Part shown: positions 32,561 through 41,837 of the stretch, piece after piece | Layout: the number at the start of each line of letters is the position of its first letter | Numbering within the stretch: the stretch's first letter is position 1 | DNA from: an uncultured Lachnospiraceae bacterium | GTDB lineage: Bacteria > Bacillota > Clostridia > Lachnospirales > Lachnospiraceae | Length of the DNA: 64,000 bases | NCBI GenBank assembly: GCA_910586585.1 | Contig: CAJUKA010000006.1 | Coordinates: 30,887-94,886, forward strand | Reading direction: 5' to 3' | Notes under the pieces: generated by a model | Told to the model about the DNA's origin: nothing | Seen by the model: the letters and a program-made list of their open reading frames with translations, nothing else | Database searches by the model: none | Program-made: the position numbers and the translations under genes

Positions 32561-32589
32561 ATAATAAAGGCATTCAGAGGAAAAGTCAA
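32561..32589 (-). promoter_or_regulatory. promoter of the HPr-like gene
   Basis: Minus-strand TTGACT (32584-32589), 17 bp and TATTAT (32561-32566). The rest of the 306-bp gap 32527-32832 shows no other convincing feature apart from AT-rich sequence upstream of mtaB. Confidence 0.75.
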
Positions 32590-32832
32590 CCAAAGTTAAA
32601 AAACAGTTCTAATGAAAAATGACGAAAAAAATTTAAAATTATGTACAAGTTGACATTAATGACTTACGGGCTGTTGAAAACAAGCCATTATAACAAAGAT
32701 TCTATCAGAAAGAAAACAGGAACAGTCAAATTGAGAAATGATGCTGACATGTTAATTTTTCAATTGGCAATTTGAGTCAGAGCTTCAAATATGCCTTGAA
32801 TGCAGTAAACTGTTCTGACATGGAGGATTCGT

Positions 32833-34161
32833 ATGAAGACAGTAGCATATCATAATTTGGGATGTAAAGTAAATGCGTATGAGATGGATGCCATGCTGCA
32901 AGCACTCAGGGACAGTGGATATCAGATTGTACCATTTGAGCAAAAAGCAGATATCTATCTGGTCAACACTTGTACCGTGACGAATATTGCGGACAGAAAG
33001 AGCAGGCAGATGCTTCACAAGGCAAAAAAAACAAACCCAGAAGGAATTGTTGTTGCAGTAGGATGCTATGTACAGTCTGACAAACAGACAGTGGAGGCAG
33101 ACAGCGCCGTGGATCTTCTGATTGGAAATAACAGGAAAAAAGATCTGGTTGCAATCTTAGAGAATTATTTTGATGGTGTAGCACAAGAGAATGTGATTGA
33201 TATCAATCATACTTTGGAATATGAGGAGCTTAAGATTGCATCCACACAAGAGCATACAAGGGCATATATTAAAATACAGGATGGCTGCAACCAGTTTTGT
33301 ACGTATTGTATGATACCCTATGCAAGAGGACGGGTCAGAAGCCGCAGTCAGGCTGCGGTCCTAGGGGAGATTGAAGGGCTGGTTTCAGCCGGTTACAAGG
33401 AGTTTGTACTGACAGGAATCCATATTAGTTCGTATGGGATGGATTGGAAAGCGCAAGAAGGAAGTCTGTTGGAATTGTTGCGTCAGATTGATTGCATTGA
33501 GGGCGTTGCACGAATCCGTCTTGGCTCACTCGAACCGCGAATTATCACAGAAGCATTTGTGAAAGGATTATCAGAACTGAAACATTTATGCCCGCACTTT
33601 CATTTATCACTCCAAAGCGGCTGTGCAGCAGTGCTCAAACGTATGAACCGCCACTATACCCCAGAAGAATATCTTTCTAGTGTAGCGCTTTTGCGGGCAG
33701 CATTTGAGCATCCGGCAATCACTACAGATATTATTACAGGGTTTCCAGGAGAGACGCCAGAGGAGTTTGCAGAGACAGAGGCGTTTGCAAGAACAGTGAA
33801 ATTCTATGAGATGCATATTTTTAAATATTCCAAAAGGAAGGGAACCAAAGCGGCAGTGATGCCCGATCAGATTTCAGAAGAGATAAAAGCGCAGCGAAGC
33901 AGAGTGCTTGAAGCGTTGGGAAATGAGGATTCAAGAGCATTTCGGGCTTTTTATGTTGGCAAGCAAGTGGAGGTATTGTTTGAGGAACAAAAACAGATCA
34001 ATGGAAAAATGTATCAGATAGGCCACACAAAAGAATATGTGCGGACAGCGCTTGCAATACCTCCAGAATTATCCAAGGACGCAAAGAAATTTGAAAATTG
34101 CCTTGTTACTGGAAAAATAACGGGCTTTTTGGAGCAGGATTTGCTGCTTATGGAGCTGTAA
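32833..34161 (+). CDS. mtaB: tRNA (t6A37) methylthiotransferase
   Basis: This 442-aa radical-SAM enzyme adds methylthio to t6A37 of tRNAs reading ANN codons. The N-terminal Fe-S domain has cysteines in NLGCKVNAYE, NTCTVTN and VGCYVQ. The radical-SAM cluster is the CxxxCxxC in DGCNQFCTYCMIPYARGR. HLSLQSGCAAVLKRMNRHYT and a C-terminal TRAM-like domain follow. This pattern separates MtaB from MiaB (LGCQMN type). ACATGGAGG precedes ATG. Confidence 0.93.
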   Translation: MKTVAYHNLGCKVNAYEMDAMLQALRDSGYQIVPFEQKADIYLVNTCTVTNIADRKSRQMLHKAKKTNPEGIVVAVGCYVQSDKQTVEADSAVDLLIGNNRKKDLVAILENYFDGVAQENVIDINHTLEYEELKIASTQEHTRAYIKIQDGCNQFCTYCMIPYARGRVRSRSQAAVLGEIEGLVSAGYKEFVLTGIHISSYGMDWKAQEGSLLELLRQIDCIEGVARIRLGSLEPRIITEAFVKGLSELKHLCPHFHLSLQSGCAAVLKRMNRHYTPEEYLSSVALLRAAFEHPAITTDIITGFPGETPEEFAETEAFARTVKFYEMHIFKYSKRKGTKAAVMPDQISEEIKAQRSRVLEALGNEDSRAFRAFYVGKQVEVLFEEQKQINGKMYQIGHTKEYVRTALAIPPELSKDAKKFENCLVTGKITGFLEQDLLLMEL

Positions 34162-34218
34162 AGAGGGCATTTTTTACCAGGATTTTGAAATATATGTGAA
34201 ATATATCAAAAAGTTTTA

Positions 34219-34247
34219 TTGAATTTTACAGCAGTTTAAGTTATGAT
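34219..34247 (+). promoter_or_regulatory. promoter of the ireB-ruvX-DUF1292 operon
   Basis: TTGAAT (34219-34224), 17 bp and TATGAT (34242-34247), about 50 bp before the ireB start. Confidence 0.75.
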
Positions 34248-34300
34248 AAATACAACAATGCAAAAATACAAAAGCCCATCAATTGGAAGGAGCAAAGGAA

Positions 34301-34588
34301 ATGGAAGATTTTACGCGTACACAATTTATACAGGTGCCGCCTGACGAGCTTGGCGAGGCGGTTTCAGTCAAAGATGTGATTGCTTCTGTGTATGCTGCTC
34401 TGACAGAGAAGGGATACAATCCTGTCAATCAGATTGTTGGTTATATTATGTCCGGGGATCCGACATACATTACAAGTCATAAAGGTGCAAGAGCTATGAT
34501 TATGAAGGTAGAGAGGGACGAGCTTGTAGAAGAAATGCTACGCTCCTATATCAGTAATGCCGGATGGCACAGCGCTGGAAGATATTAG
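34301..34588 (+). CDS. ireB: IreB-family regulatory phosphoprotein (UPF0297)
   Basis: This 95-aa protein has the family stretch VSVKDVIASVYAALTEKGYNPVNQIVGYIMSGDP then YITSHKGARAMI. In Enterococcus IreB is phosphorylated on threonine by the PASTA kinase and affects cephalosporin resistance; here the N-terminal DFTRTQF offers a similar threonine. The start at ATG 34301 follows AAGGAGCAAAGGAA; the in-frame TTG at 34283 is less likely. First gene before ruvX and the DUF1292 gene, the standard Firmicutes block. Confidence 0.9.
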   Translation: MEDFTRTQFIQVPPDELGEAVSVKDVIASVYAALTEKGYNPVNQIVGYIMSGDPTYITSHKGARAMIMKVERDELVEEMLRSYISNAGWHSAGRY

Positions 34589-34598
34589 GGAGCAGTAT

Positions 34599-35039
34599 AT
34601 GAGAAAAATGGGACTTGATTTCGGGTCAAAAACAGTGGGAGTAGCAATAAGCGATCCACTTCTTATCACAGCACAGGGCATTGAAACTGTGCACAGAAAG
34701 TCTGAGAACAAGCTTCGTCAGACCCTGGCAAGAATTGAAGAATTAATTGTAGAGTACGAAGTTGATGAAATAGTGCTTGGTTATCCTAAGAATATGAACA
34801 ATACACAAGGGGAACGGGTCGAGAAGACACTAGACTTTAAGGAGATGCTGGAGAGAAGGACAGGTCTTAGTGTACAATTGTGGGATGAACGTTTGACAAC
34901 AGTCGCAGCAGATAAAGCCATGATGGAAGCCGGTATAAGACGTGAGGACAGAAGAACACACGTTGACAGGATAGCGGCAGTTTTTATTTTACAAGGATAT
35001 TTGGATTATTTAAAAAACAGGCAAGATGAAAATCATTAG
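34599..35039 (+). CDS. ruvX: RuvX/YqgF RNase H-fold nuclease (putative Holliday junction resolvase)
   Basis: This 146-aa protein begins MRKMGLDFGSKTVGVAISDP with the catalytic Asp in LDFGSKT. It continues with IVLGYPKNMNNTQGERVE and WDERLTTVAADKAM, and ends DRIAAVFILQGYLDYL with the last conserved Asp. Proposed roles are 16S pre-rRNA 5'-end maturation or junction resolution. The start at 34599 has AGGGAG upstream; it lies 10 bp after ireB. Confidence 0.94.
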   Translation: MRKMGLDFGSKTVGVAISDPLLITAQGIETVHRKSENKLRQTLARIEELIVEYEVDEIVLGYPKNMNNTQGERVEKTLDFKEMLERRTGLSVQLWDERLTTVAADKAMMEAGIRREDRRTHVDRIAAVFILQGYLDYLKNRQDENH

Positions 35040-35063
35040 CTTGGAAAGGTTTGGGTTACGGAT

Positions 35064-35321
35064 ATGAAAAAAATTACCTTTACGCCAGATGGAGAGGAAG
35101 CAATCGATTTATATGTGTTGGAACAGACAACCATTGGCGGGGTGAACTATATTCTGGTGACAGACGCAGAAGAAGGGGAAGATGGAGAAGCATATATTTT
35201 AAAAGCGGCACCTGATACAGAGGAAGAAGAGCAGGTTTATAGTATGGTAGACGATGACGAGGAACTTGCAGCGGTAGCGGGCGTTTTTGAAAATATGCTT
35301 GAAGACATCGACCTTATTTAA
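35064..35321 (+). CDS. DUF1292-family small acidic protein
   Basis: This 85-aa highly acidic protein corresponds to Bacillus YrzB: KITFTPDGEEAIDLYVLEQTT, then GVNYILVTDAEEGEDGEAYILKA. Position after ruvX is diagnostic for the family. Function unknown. GGAAAGG lies upstream of ATG. Confidence 0.88.
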   Translation: MKKITFTPDGEEAIDLYVLEQTTIGGVNYILVTDAEEGEDGEAYILKAAPDTEEEEQVYSMVDDDEELAAVAGVFENMLEDIDLI

Positions 35322-35347
35322 AAAATTTCTCGTGATGATGAGGACAA

Positions 35348-35383
35348 ATCGTAACAGTTCAGCCTCCGGCTTCCTGTTACGAT
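35348..35383 (+). other. perfect 10-bp hairpin in the RNase J leader
   Basis: ATCGTAACAG (35348-35357) pairs with CTGTTACGAT (35374-35383), with a nested AGCC-TCC-GGCT. No T-run follows. It sits about 45 bp before the RNase J start and could be a 5'-end stabiliser, a cleavage site for autoregulation, or a dispersed repeat. Confidence 0.6.
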
Positions 35384-35428
35384 AGATCAATCATTGCGAA
35401 ACGGATAAAATGCTACAGGAGGTTCATT

Positions 35429-37102
35429 TTGAAACAGAAAAAACAACAAAATATGTCAAAGCTCAAGATAATTCCGCTGGGAGGGCTTGAGCAGATTGGA
35501 ATGAACATTACTGCCTTTGAATATGAAGACAGTATTGTTGTGGTGGATTGCGGCTTGAGTTTTCCGGCTGACGATATGCTTGGGGTTGATCTTGTGATAC
35601 CGGATGTTACGTATCTAAAGAATAATCAGGAAAAAGTAAAAGGCTTTGTCATCACCCATGGGCATGAGGATCATATCGGAGCGCTTCCCTATGTGCTCAA
35701 GGATTTGAATGTGCCCGTTTATGCCACCAAACTTACAATGGGAATTATAGAAAATAAACTTACAGAGCACAATTTGATACACAATGTACGCAGAAAAGTC
35801 GTTAAGTTTGGGCAGAATATTAACCTTGGATGCTTTCGGATTGAGTTTATCAAGACCAACCACAGTATTGTGGATGCGGCGTCGCTTGCGATTTACTCAC
35901 CGGCAGGCGTTGTCGTTCATACAGGCGATTTTAAGGTGGATTATACTCCTGTATATGGGGACGCGATTGATCTGCAGCGGTTTGCGGAACTTGGCAAAAA
36001 GGGAGTGCTTGCCCTGATGTGCGACAGCACCAACGCGGAACGGCCTGGATATACTCCGTCAGAAAAAAAACTAGGACCTGTGTTTGATTCCTTGTTTGAG
36101 GAGCACAAAAAGACACGAATCATCATTGCAACGTTTGCTTCCAATGTAGATCGCGTGCAGCAAATTATTAATACAGCAGATAAGTTTGGCAGAAAAGTGG
36201 TTGTCGAAGGCCGAAGTATGGTAAATATTATTGAGACAGCTTCAAATCTGAATCGCATCAGTATACCAGAGAACACGCTGATTGATATTGAGCGCCTGAA
36301 AAATTACCCGAAAGAGAAGACGGTGATTATCACAACAGGAAGCCAGGGCGAGAGCATGGCGGCTCTTAGCCGCATGGCAAGCGGGATGCACAAAAAGATT
36401 TCAATTGGGCAGAGTGATACGGTTATCTTTTCTTCCAGTCCCATTCCGGGAAATGAAAAAGCAGTCACCAAAGTCATTAATGAACTTTTTAAAAAGGGAG
36501 CGGATGTTATTTTTCAGGATACCCACGTGTCCGGGCACCCATGCCAGGAGGAAATCAAGCTGATTTATACGCTTACCAAACCCAAATATGCGATACCAGT
36601 TCACGGAGAGTACAAGCATTTGAAAGCGCAGGCAAAAATTGCGATGGACCTGGGATATAATAGAGATGATGTGTTTATTTTGCAGTCAGGCGATGTGCTT
36701 TCGATTGATGGGGACAGTGCAAGCGTCACAGGAAAAGTGCCAGTGGGCGCGGTGCTTGTGGACGGGCTTGGTGTCGGTGATGTCGGAAATGTTGTGCTTA
36801 GAGATAGGCAGCATCTTGCAGAAGATGGAATTCTTATTGTTGTTTTGTCGCTGGATGGTTCTTCAGGAGAGCTGTTGGCAGGACCGGATATTGTTTCGAG
36901 AGGATTTGTATATGTCAAGGAATCGGACGAGCTTCTAGATGAAGCAAGGAAACTGATAGAAAAAGCAGTGCTTGGCTGTCTGAAGAAAAATATCACGGAC
37001 TGGGGTAAGATTAAGGGAACAATCAAAGATACGTTGAGCGAATTTGTGTGGAAAAAGACAAAAAGACGCCCTATGATATTGCCAATTATTATGGAAATAT
37101 AA
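35429..37102 (+). CDS. rnj: ribonuclease J
   Basis: This 557-aa metallo-beta-lactamase/beta-CASP ribonuclease has 5'-3' exo and endo activity and is central to mRNA decay and rRNA processing in Firmicutes. The zinc motif HGHEDH is at residues 77-82, with VVHTGDFKVDY, the beta-CASP motifs IIATFASNVDRVQQI and IIFSSSPIPGNEKAV (slight variant), and the HVSGHPCQEEIKL and PVHGEYKHLKAQ stretches. The start is TTG at 35429 after CAGGAGG; the internal ATG at codon 9 is less well placed. It interrupts the usual ruvX-DUF1292-mltG order. Confidence 0.95.
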   Translation: MKQKKQQNMSKLKIIPLGGLEQIGMNITAFEYEDSIVVVDCGLSFPADDMLGVDLVIPDVTYLKNNQEKVKGFVITHGHEDHIGALPYVLKDLNVPVYATKLTMGIIENKLTEHNLIHNVRRKVVKFGQNINLGCFRIEFIKTNHSIVDAASLAIYSPAGVVVHTGDFKVDYTPVYGDAIDLQRFAELGKKGVLALMCDSTNAERPGYTPSEKKLGPVFDSLFEEHKKTRIIIATFASNVDRVQQIINTADKFGRKVVVEGRSMVNIIETASNLNRISIPENTLIDIERLKNYPKEKTVIITTGSQGESMAALSRMASGMHKKISIGQSDTVIFSSSPIPGNEKAVTKVINELFKKGADVIFQDTHVSGHPCQEEIKLIYTLTKPKYAIPVHGEYKHLKAQAKIAMDLGYNRDDVFILQSGDVLSIDGDSASVTGKVPVGAVLVDGLGVGDVGNVVLRDRQHLAEDGILIVVLSLDGSSGELLAGPDIVSRGFVYVKESDELLDEARKLIEKAVLGCLKKNITDWGKIKGTIKDTLSEFVWKKTKRRPMILPIIMEI

Positions 37103-37154
37103 CTGCTTGCAGGCAAGATTGGAGGCAGTTGTAAAAAGTAGATGGAGGAAGTCT

Positions 37155-37541
37155 ATGAATGTAAAACAGTTATTGGGAGCAATCTCTGCGACGATTATAA
37201 AGGTTTTAGTCGCGGCAGCGATTATTATTGTGGTATTTCGTCTTGCAGTATATGCATACAATTTTGGATATCAAGTGTTTGCGGACGAGCCTGTGAGCGA
37301 GGGAGAGGGCAGAACTGTGAGTGTTTCGGTAGCTGAAGGGCAAGGCAGCAGAGAAATTGCCAAATTGCTTGAGCAGAAGGGGCTTATCAATGACGCCAAT
37401 GTGTTCTACATTCAGCAGTATTTTTCTGATTATAGGGACAATATGAAACCAGGTGTCTATGAATTGAGTACAGCTATGAATGCTGAGCAGATGCTTGAAA
37501 TATTGTGCGATATGGAAGAAGACAAAGAAGAGGACAAATAA
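37155..37541 (+). CDS. short MltG-like membrane protein without the transglycosylase domain
   Basis: This 128-aa protein has one membrane helix (KVLVAAAIIIVVFRLAVYAY) and an outer domain SVSVAEGQGSREIAKLLEQK, GLINDANVFYIQQYF and KPGVYELSTAMNAEQMLEIL. This matches the N-terminal LysM-like region of MltG/YrrL. Bacillus has full-length mltG at the same place; here the protein stops after that domain with no sign of a frameshift continuation in the 150 bp after it. ATG 37155 follows GGAGG by 6 bp. It probably retains glycan or partner binding only. Confidence 0.8.
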   Translation: MNVKQLLGAISATIIKVLVAAAIIIVVFRLAVYAYNFGYQVFADEPVSEGEGRTVSVSVAEGQGSREIAKLLEQKGLINDANVFYIQQYFSDYRDNMKPGVYELSTAMNAEQMLEILCDMEEDKEEDK

Positions 37542-37589
37542 AATCCAATAGGAAAAAGGTCTCATTACAGATAAAATAAGAAATTAAAA

Positions 37590-37625
37590 AAGGCAGTAGT
37601 ACGCTTGCTTGGGTATTGCTGCCTT
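37590..37625 (+). terminator. weak hairpin before trmR
   Basis: AAGGCAG pairs with CTGCCTT across about 22 nt, followed by a poor U-tract (TTGTATTTCT). A terminator or attenuator is possible. Confidence 0.35.
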
Positions 37626-37691
37626 GTATTTCTGAACAGTTCCTTAGGAGAGCTTCTTGATAAAAAGCAGGATTTAGAGAGGGTTGGGAAT

Positions 37692-38351
37692 ATGGAAGAG
37701 CGGATACAGACGTTTATACACGCTTTTGACAGGGAAAAACCAGCATATTTAGAGGCGCTAGAGAAGTATGCAAAGGAAACAAATGTACCGATTATCAGGC
37801 CACAGATGCAGAGCCTGCTTCGGCTTTTGGTGACATGGGCAAGGCCAATGCATATTCTTGAGGTTGGAACAGCCGTTGGATTTTCTGCGCTGCTGATGAG
37901 CGAATATGCGCCGGAGGGCTGCCAGATTACCACCATTGAAAAATATGAGAAACGCATACCAATTGCAAGAGAGAATTTTGAAAAAGCGGGGAAATCAGGC
38001 TGTATTACGCTTTTGGAGGGAGATGCGGCGCAAATACTGGCATCTCTAAAAGAAGATGGCTTGTATGATTTGATTTTTATGGATGCGGCAAAAGGGCAGT
38101 ATATTAACTTTTTGCCGGATATACTGCGCCTTTTATCCCCAACAGGGCTGCTGGTATCGGATAATATTTTGCAGGAGGGAGAGCTGATCGAGTCCAAATA
38201 TGCTGTAGTTCGCAGAAACCGCACGATTCACAACAGGATGCGTGCTTATTTATATGAGCTGACGCATTGTGAGGCATTAGAGACAACGATTTTGCCCATA
38301 GCAGACGGAATAACACTTTCTGCAAAAAGAAAAGATGGAGGATTGAAATGA
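37692..38351 (+). CDS. trmR: tRNA 5-hydroxyuridine methyltransferase (class I O-methyltransferase)
   Basis: This 219-aa SAM-dependent enzyme corresponds to Bacillus YrrM/TrmR, which methylates ho5U34 to mo5U34. It has HILEVGTAVGFSALLMSEYA, TTIEKYEKR, LEGDAAQIL, FMDAAKGQYINF with the metal-site Asp, and VSDNILQEG. The next gene, whose product makes ho5U, overlaps by 4 bp, giving a complete wobble-uridine pathway. I start at ATG 37692 with GAGGGTTGGG upstream; a longer frame from 37605 is unlikely. Confidence 0.88.
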   Translation: MEERIQTFIHAFDREKPAYLEALEKYAKETNVPIIRPQMQSLLRLLVTWARPMHILEVGTAVGFSALLMSEYAPEGCQITTIEKYEKRIPIARENFEKAGKSGCITLLEGDAAQILASLKEDGLYDLIFMDAAKGQYINFLPDILRLLSPTGLLVSDNILQEGELIESKYAVVRRNRTIHNRMRAYLYELTHCEALETTILPIADGITLSAKRKDGGLK

Positions 38352-39598
38352 ATACGATAAGACCAAAAAAACCAGAACTTCTGGTGCCGGCAAGCAGCTT
38401 GGAAGTTTTGAAGACGGCTGTGATGTTTGGTGCAGATGCGGTATATATTGGCGGGGAGGCATTTGGGCTTCGTGCCAAAGCAAAAAATTTTACCAGTGCT
38501 GAGATGGCGGAGGCGATTTTGTTTGCCCATGAATTTGGTGTAAAGGTTTATGTGACAGCAAATATTCTGGCGCATAACAGCGACCTTGAGGGCGCACGAA
38601 ATTATTTCGCAGAGTTAAAGCAACTGAAACCAGACGCACTGATTATTTCCGATCCTGGAATGTATATGATTGCAAAAGAGGTCTGCCCGGAGATTGATAT
38701 TCATATTTCTACACAGGCAAATAATACAAATTATCAGACATATCGGTTCTGGCACCAACAGGGAGCAAAGCGTGTTGTTTCTGCAAGAGAGCTTTCGCTG
38801 GAAGAAATCCGGCAGATTCGAGATCAGATTCCGGACGAGATGGAAATTGAGAGCTTTGTCCATGGGGCGATGTGTATTTCTTATTCCGGAAGATGCCTGC
38901 TGTCCAGCTATTTTACAGGAAGGGATGCCAACCAGGGAGCCTGTACCCATCCATGCCGCTGGAAGTATGCAGTAGTTGAGGAAACGCGCCCAGGAGAATG
39001 TTTTCCTGTGTATGAAAATGAGCGCGGAACGTATATTTTTAATTCCAAGGATTTGTGTATGATTGAGCATATTCCTGAGCTTGTATCAGCAGGAATTGAC
39101 AGTTTTAAAATAGAAGGACGCATGAAAACTGCGCTCTATGTGGCGTGTGTGGCACGCACCTATAGAAAGGCGATTGATGACTATTTCGAATCGGAACAAA
39201 AGTATCATGAAAATATGGCGTGGTACAAAGCTGAGATTGCAAAATGCACCTATCGTCAATTTACAACGGGCTTTTATTTTGGCAAACCAGATGAACATAC
39301 ACAGATTTATGACAGCAATACGTATGTAAATGAGTATGTGTATTTGGGAACGGTGGACTCTATAGATGAGAGAGGTTTTGCCAAATTTGAACAAAGAAAT
39401 AAATTCTGTGTAGGTGATACCATTGAGCTTATGAAACCTGACGGGAGGAATATGGAAACCAGAGTGCTTTCGATGTACAATGATGAGGGCGAAGCGGTTG
39501 AAAGCTGTCCGCATTCAAAGCAGATATTGTATGTGGAGCTTGCAGAGAAACCAGAGCCATATGACTTGATGCGTGTTGGGAAAAATATTCCTGCTTGA
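38348..39598 (+). CDS. trhP: U32-family protein, likely tRNA U34 hydroxylase TrhP
   Basis: This 416-aa protein of the U32 peptidase family has the signature ESFVHGAMCISYSGRCLLSS and the cysteine-rich GACTHPCRWKY with a further Cys in SKDLCMI, plus IDSFKIEGRMKTALYVA. In Bacillus and E. coli this family (TrhP/YrrO) makes 5-hydroxyuridine at tRNA position 34 using prephenate-derived chemistry. Fusion-like overlap (ATGA) with trmR and Bacillus synteny support that role over a protease. Length fits the single-protein YrrO type; the second paralogue YrrN is not present here. Confidence 0.87.
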   Translation: MNTIRPKKPELLVPASSLEVLKTAVMFGADAVYIGGEAFGLRAKAKNFTSAEMAEAILFAHEFGVKVYVTANILAHNSDLEGARNYFAELKQLKPDALIISDPGMYMIAKEVCPEIDIHISTQANNTNYQTYRFWHQQGAKRVVSARELSLEEIRQIRDQIPDEMEIESFVHGAMCISYSGRCLLSSYFTGRDANQGACTHPCRWKYAVVEETRPGECFPVYENERGTYIFNSKDLCMIEHIPELVSAGIDSFKIEGRMKTALYVACVARTYRKAIDDYFESEQKYHENMAWYKAEIAKCTYRQFTTGFYFGKPDEHTQIYDSNTYVNEYVYLGTVDSIDERGFAKFEQRNKFCVGDTIELMKPDGRNMETRVLSMYNDEGEAVESCPHSKQILYVELAEKPEPYDLMRVGKNIPA

Positions 39599-39649
39599 TT
39601 ATTAGAAGAGACAGCAAATGCATACAGTATAGAAAGGGAGGAAATCAAA

Positions 39650-41761
39650 ATGAGTGAAGCATTAAACGTAGAGAAAATCTTTGGTGAGAAGGTCTTTACT
39701 GTTGCCAAGATGAAGGAAAGGCTTACCAAAAAAGTATTCCAAGAAGTAGTCAGGGTAATGGAGCATGGCGGTGAGCTTTCCATGTCAACTGCTGACATTG
39801 TGGCAAAGGCCATGAAGGATTGGGCAGTAGAGAACGGCGCAACACATTATACACATTGGTTTCAGCCGCTTACGGGTATTACGGCCGAAAAACACGATTC
39901 CTTTGTGTCGCATCCTGACACAGAGGGGAGAATGCTGATGGAGTTTTCGGGAAAAGAGCTTATCAAAGGAGAGCCAGATGCTTCTTCCTTTCCTTCCGGA
40001 GGGCTGCGTGCCACATTTGAGGCGAGAGGGTATACTGCATGGGATATTACATCGCCTGCCTTTTTGAAAGAATCTGGCTGTGGCGTGATCTTGTGTATTC
40101 CGACAGCATTTTGCTCCTACACAGGAGAGGCGCTTGACAAAAAGACGCCGCTTCTTCGTTCCATGGAGGCACTCAGTGAGCAGGCACTTCGGATTGTCAA
40201 ACTGTTTGGCAACAAAAAAGCAACCAAAGTTACAGCTTCTGTAGGACCAGAGCAAGAGTATTTTTTGGTAGATAAGGATCTTTATTTGCAGAGAAAGGAT
40301 TTGATGTTTGCAGGCCGTACCCTTTTTGGAGCGCCAGCGCCAAAAGGACAGGAGATGGAAGATCATTACTTTGGCGTTATCAAAGAACGTGTTGGCGCAT
40401 ATATGAAAGACCTGAATGAGGAATTATGGAAATTGGGGGTCACAGCCAAGACACAGCACAATGAGGTTGCGCCTGCGCAGCATGAACTGGCCGCGATTTA
40501 TGAAACTGCAAATATTGCGGTTGATCACAATCAATTGGTGATGGAGACAATGAAAAGGGTTGCTTATCAGCATGATTTGCGCTGTCTTCTTCACGAAAAG
40601 CCTTATGCTGGGGTAAGTGGTTCCGGCAAGCATAATAACTGGTCGATTGCAACAGATAATGGTGTGAATCTTTTGGACCCCGGCGATACACCCAATAAGA
40701 ATATTCAGTTTTTGCTTGTGATTGCTTGTATTATGAAAGCGGTAGACACACATGCGGATTTGCTTCGCCAGTCTGCTTCTGATGTGGGAAATGATCATAG
40801 ACTTGGCGCAAATGAGGCTCCGCCGGCTATCATATCCATTTTTTTGGGCGATCAGCTTGAGGATGTTGTGAGACAGCTTGTTGAGACAGGGGATGCTGCA
40901 AAGGTAAAACAGGGCGGAAAGCTTGAGACCGGTGTCTCAACGCTTCCAGACTTTGAAAAGGATGCGACAGACAGAAACAGGACATCGCCATTTGCGTTCA
41001 CCGGAAATAAGTTTGAGTTTCGTATGGTAGGGTCAGCAGATTCCATTGCAAGTCCCAATACAACGTTGAATGCGATTGTGGCGGAAGCGCTCTGTGAAGC
41101 TGCCGACAGGCTTGAGAAGGCAAGCGATTTTGATATGGAAGTTCATGATATTATTAAGGAATATATGACAAAGCACCAGAGAATTATATTTAATGGAGAT
41201 GGGTATTCTAAGGAATGGATAGCTGAGGCAAAACGACGCGGACTTCACAATATCAAATCCATGATAGAAGCGGCATCAACAATCACGACAGACAAGGCAG
41301 TGGCTTTGTTTGAGAAGTTTGGTATTTTTACAAGGGTGGAATTGGAATCCCGCGAAGAAATTATATATGAGACATATGCCAAGACAATTCATATTGAGGC
41401 GTTAACAATGATTGATATGGCAGGAAAAGATATTATTCCCGCAGTGGCTTCTTATGCAGGCAGTCTGGCAAAAACTGTTATTGCAGTGAAAGAGGCAGGC
41501 GCGTCAGCAATCGCTCAAATCGAAATGTTAAATGAAGTGGATGAGCTTCTTGCAGAGGCCAAAAAAGCACTGTCTGTATTAATAAAAGAAGAGGCGGCAG
41601 CTACAGCAATCAAAGATGTGAAAGAACAGGCGTTCTATTTTAAAGATGTTGTAAAAGAGGCTATGGGGGCACTCCGCACACCAATCGATAAGTTAGAAAT
41701 GATTGTTGACAGCAAGATATGGCCGATTCCAACATATGGCGATTTAATGTTCGAAGTGTAA
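39650..41761 (+). CDS. glnN: glutamine synthetase, type III
   Basis: This 703-aa ATP-dependent enzyme makes glutamine from glutamate and ammonium. GSIII markers: length near 700, N-terminal FGEKVFTVAKMKERLTKK, THYTHWFQPLTGITAEKHDSF, TASVGPEQEYFLVD, TQHNEVAPAQHELAAIYE and HEKPYAGVSGSGKHNNWSI. AGGGAGG precedes ATG. No glnR, amtB or gltB neighbours are present, so regulation is not visible. It marks the end of the conserved core; accessory DNA starts just after. Confidence 0.96.
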   Translation: MSEALNVEKIFGEKVFTVAKMKERLTKKVFQEVVRVMEHGGELSMSTADIVAKAMKDWAVENGATHYTHWFQPLTGITAEKHDSFVSHPDTEGRMLMEFSGKELIKGEPDASSFPSGGLRATFEARGYTAWDITSPAFLKESGCGVILCIPTAFCSYTGEALDKKTPLLRSMEALSEQALRIVKLFGNKKATKVTASVGPEQEYFLVDKDLYLQRKDLMFAGRTLFGAPAPKGQEMEDHYFGVIKERVGAYMKDLNEELWKLGVTAKTQHNEVAPAQHELAAIYETANIAVDHNQLVMETMKRVAYQHDLRCLLHEKPYAGVSGSGKHNNWSIATDNGVNLLDPGDTPNKNIQFLLVIACIMKAVDTHADLLRQSASDVGNDHRLGANEAPPAIISIFLGDQLEDVVRQLVETGDAAKVKQGGKLETGVSTLPDFEKDATDRNRTSPFAFTGNKFEFRMVGSADSIASPNTTLNAIVAEALCEAADRLEKASDFDMEVHDIIKEYMTKHQRIIFNGDGYSKEWIAEAKRRGLHNIKSMIEAASTITTDKAVALFEKFGIFTRVELESREEIIYETYAKTIHIEALTMIDMAGKDIIPAVASYAGSLAKTVIAVKEAGASAIAQIEMLNEVDELLAEAKKALSVLIKEEAAATAIKDVKEQAFYFKDVVKEAMGALRTPIDKLEMIVDSKIWPIPTYGDLMFEV

Positions 41762-41837
41762 GAAGATATAAAGAAAAGGTCTGTTGAATTTCCTAATATT
41801 GAAATCATAGTCTGTTAGTACCAAACATAATTTCAGG

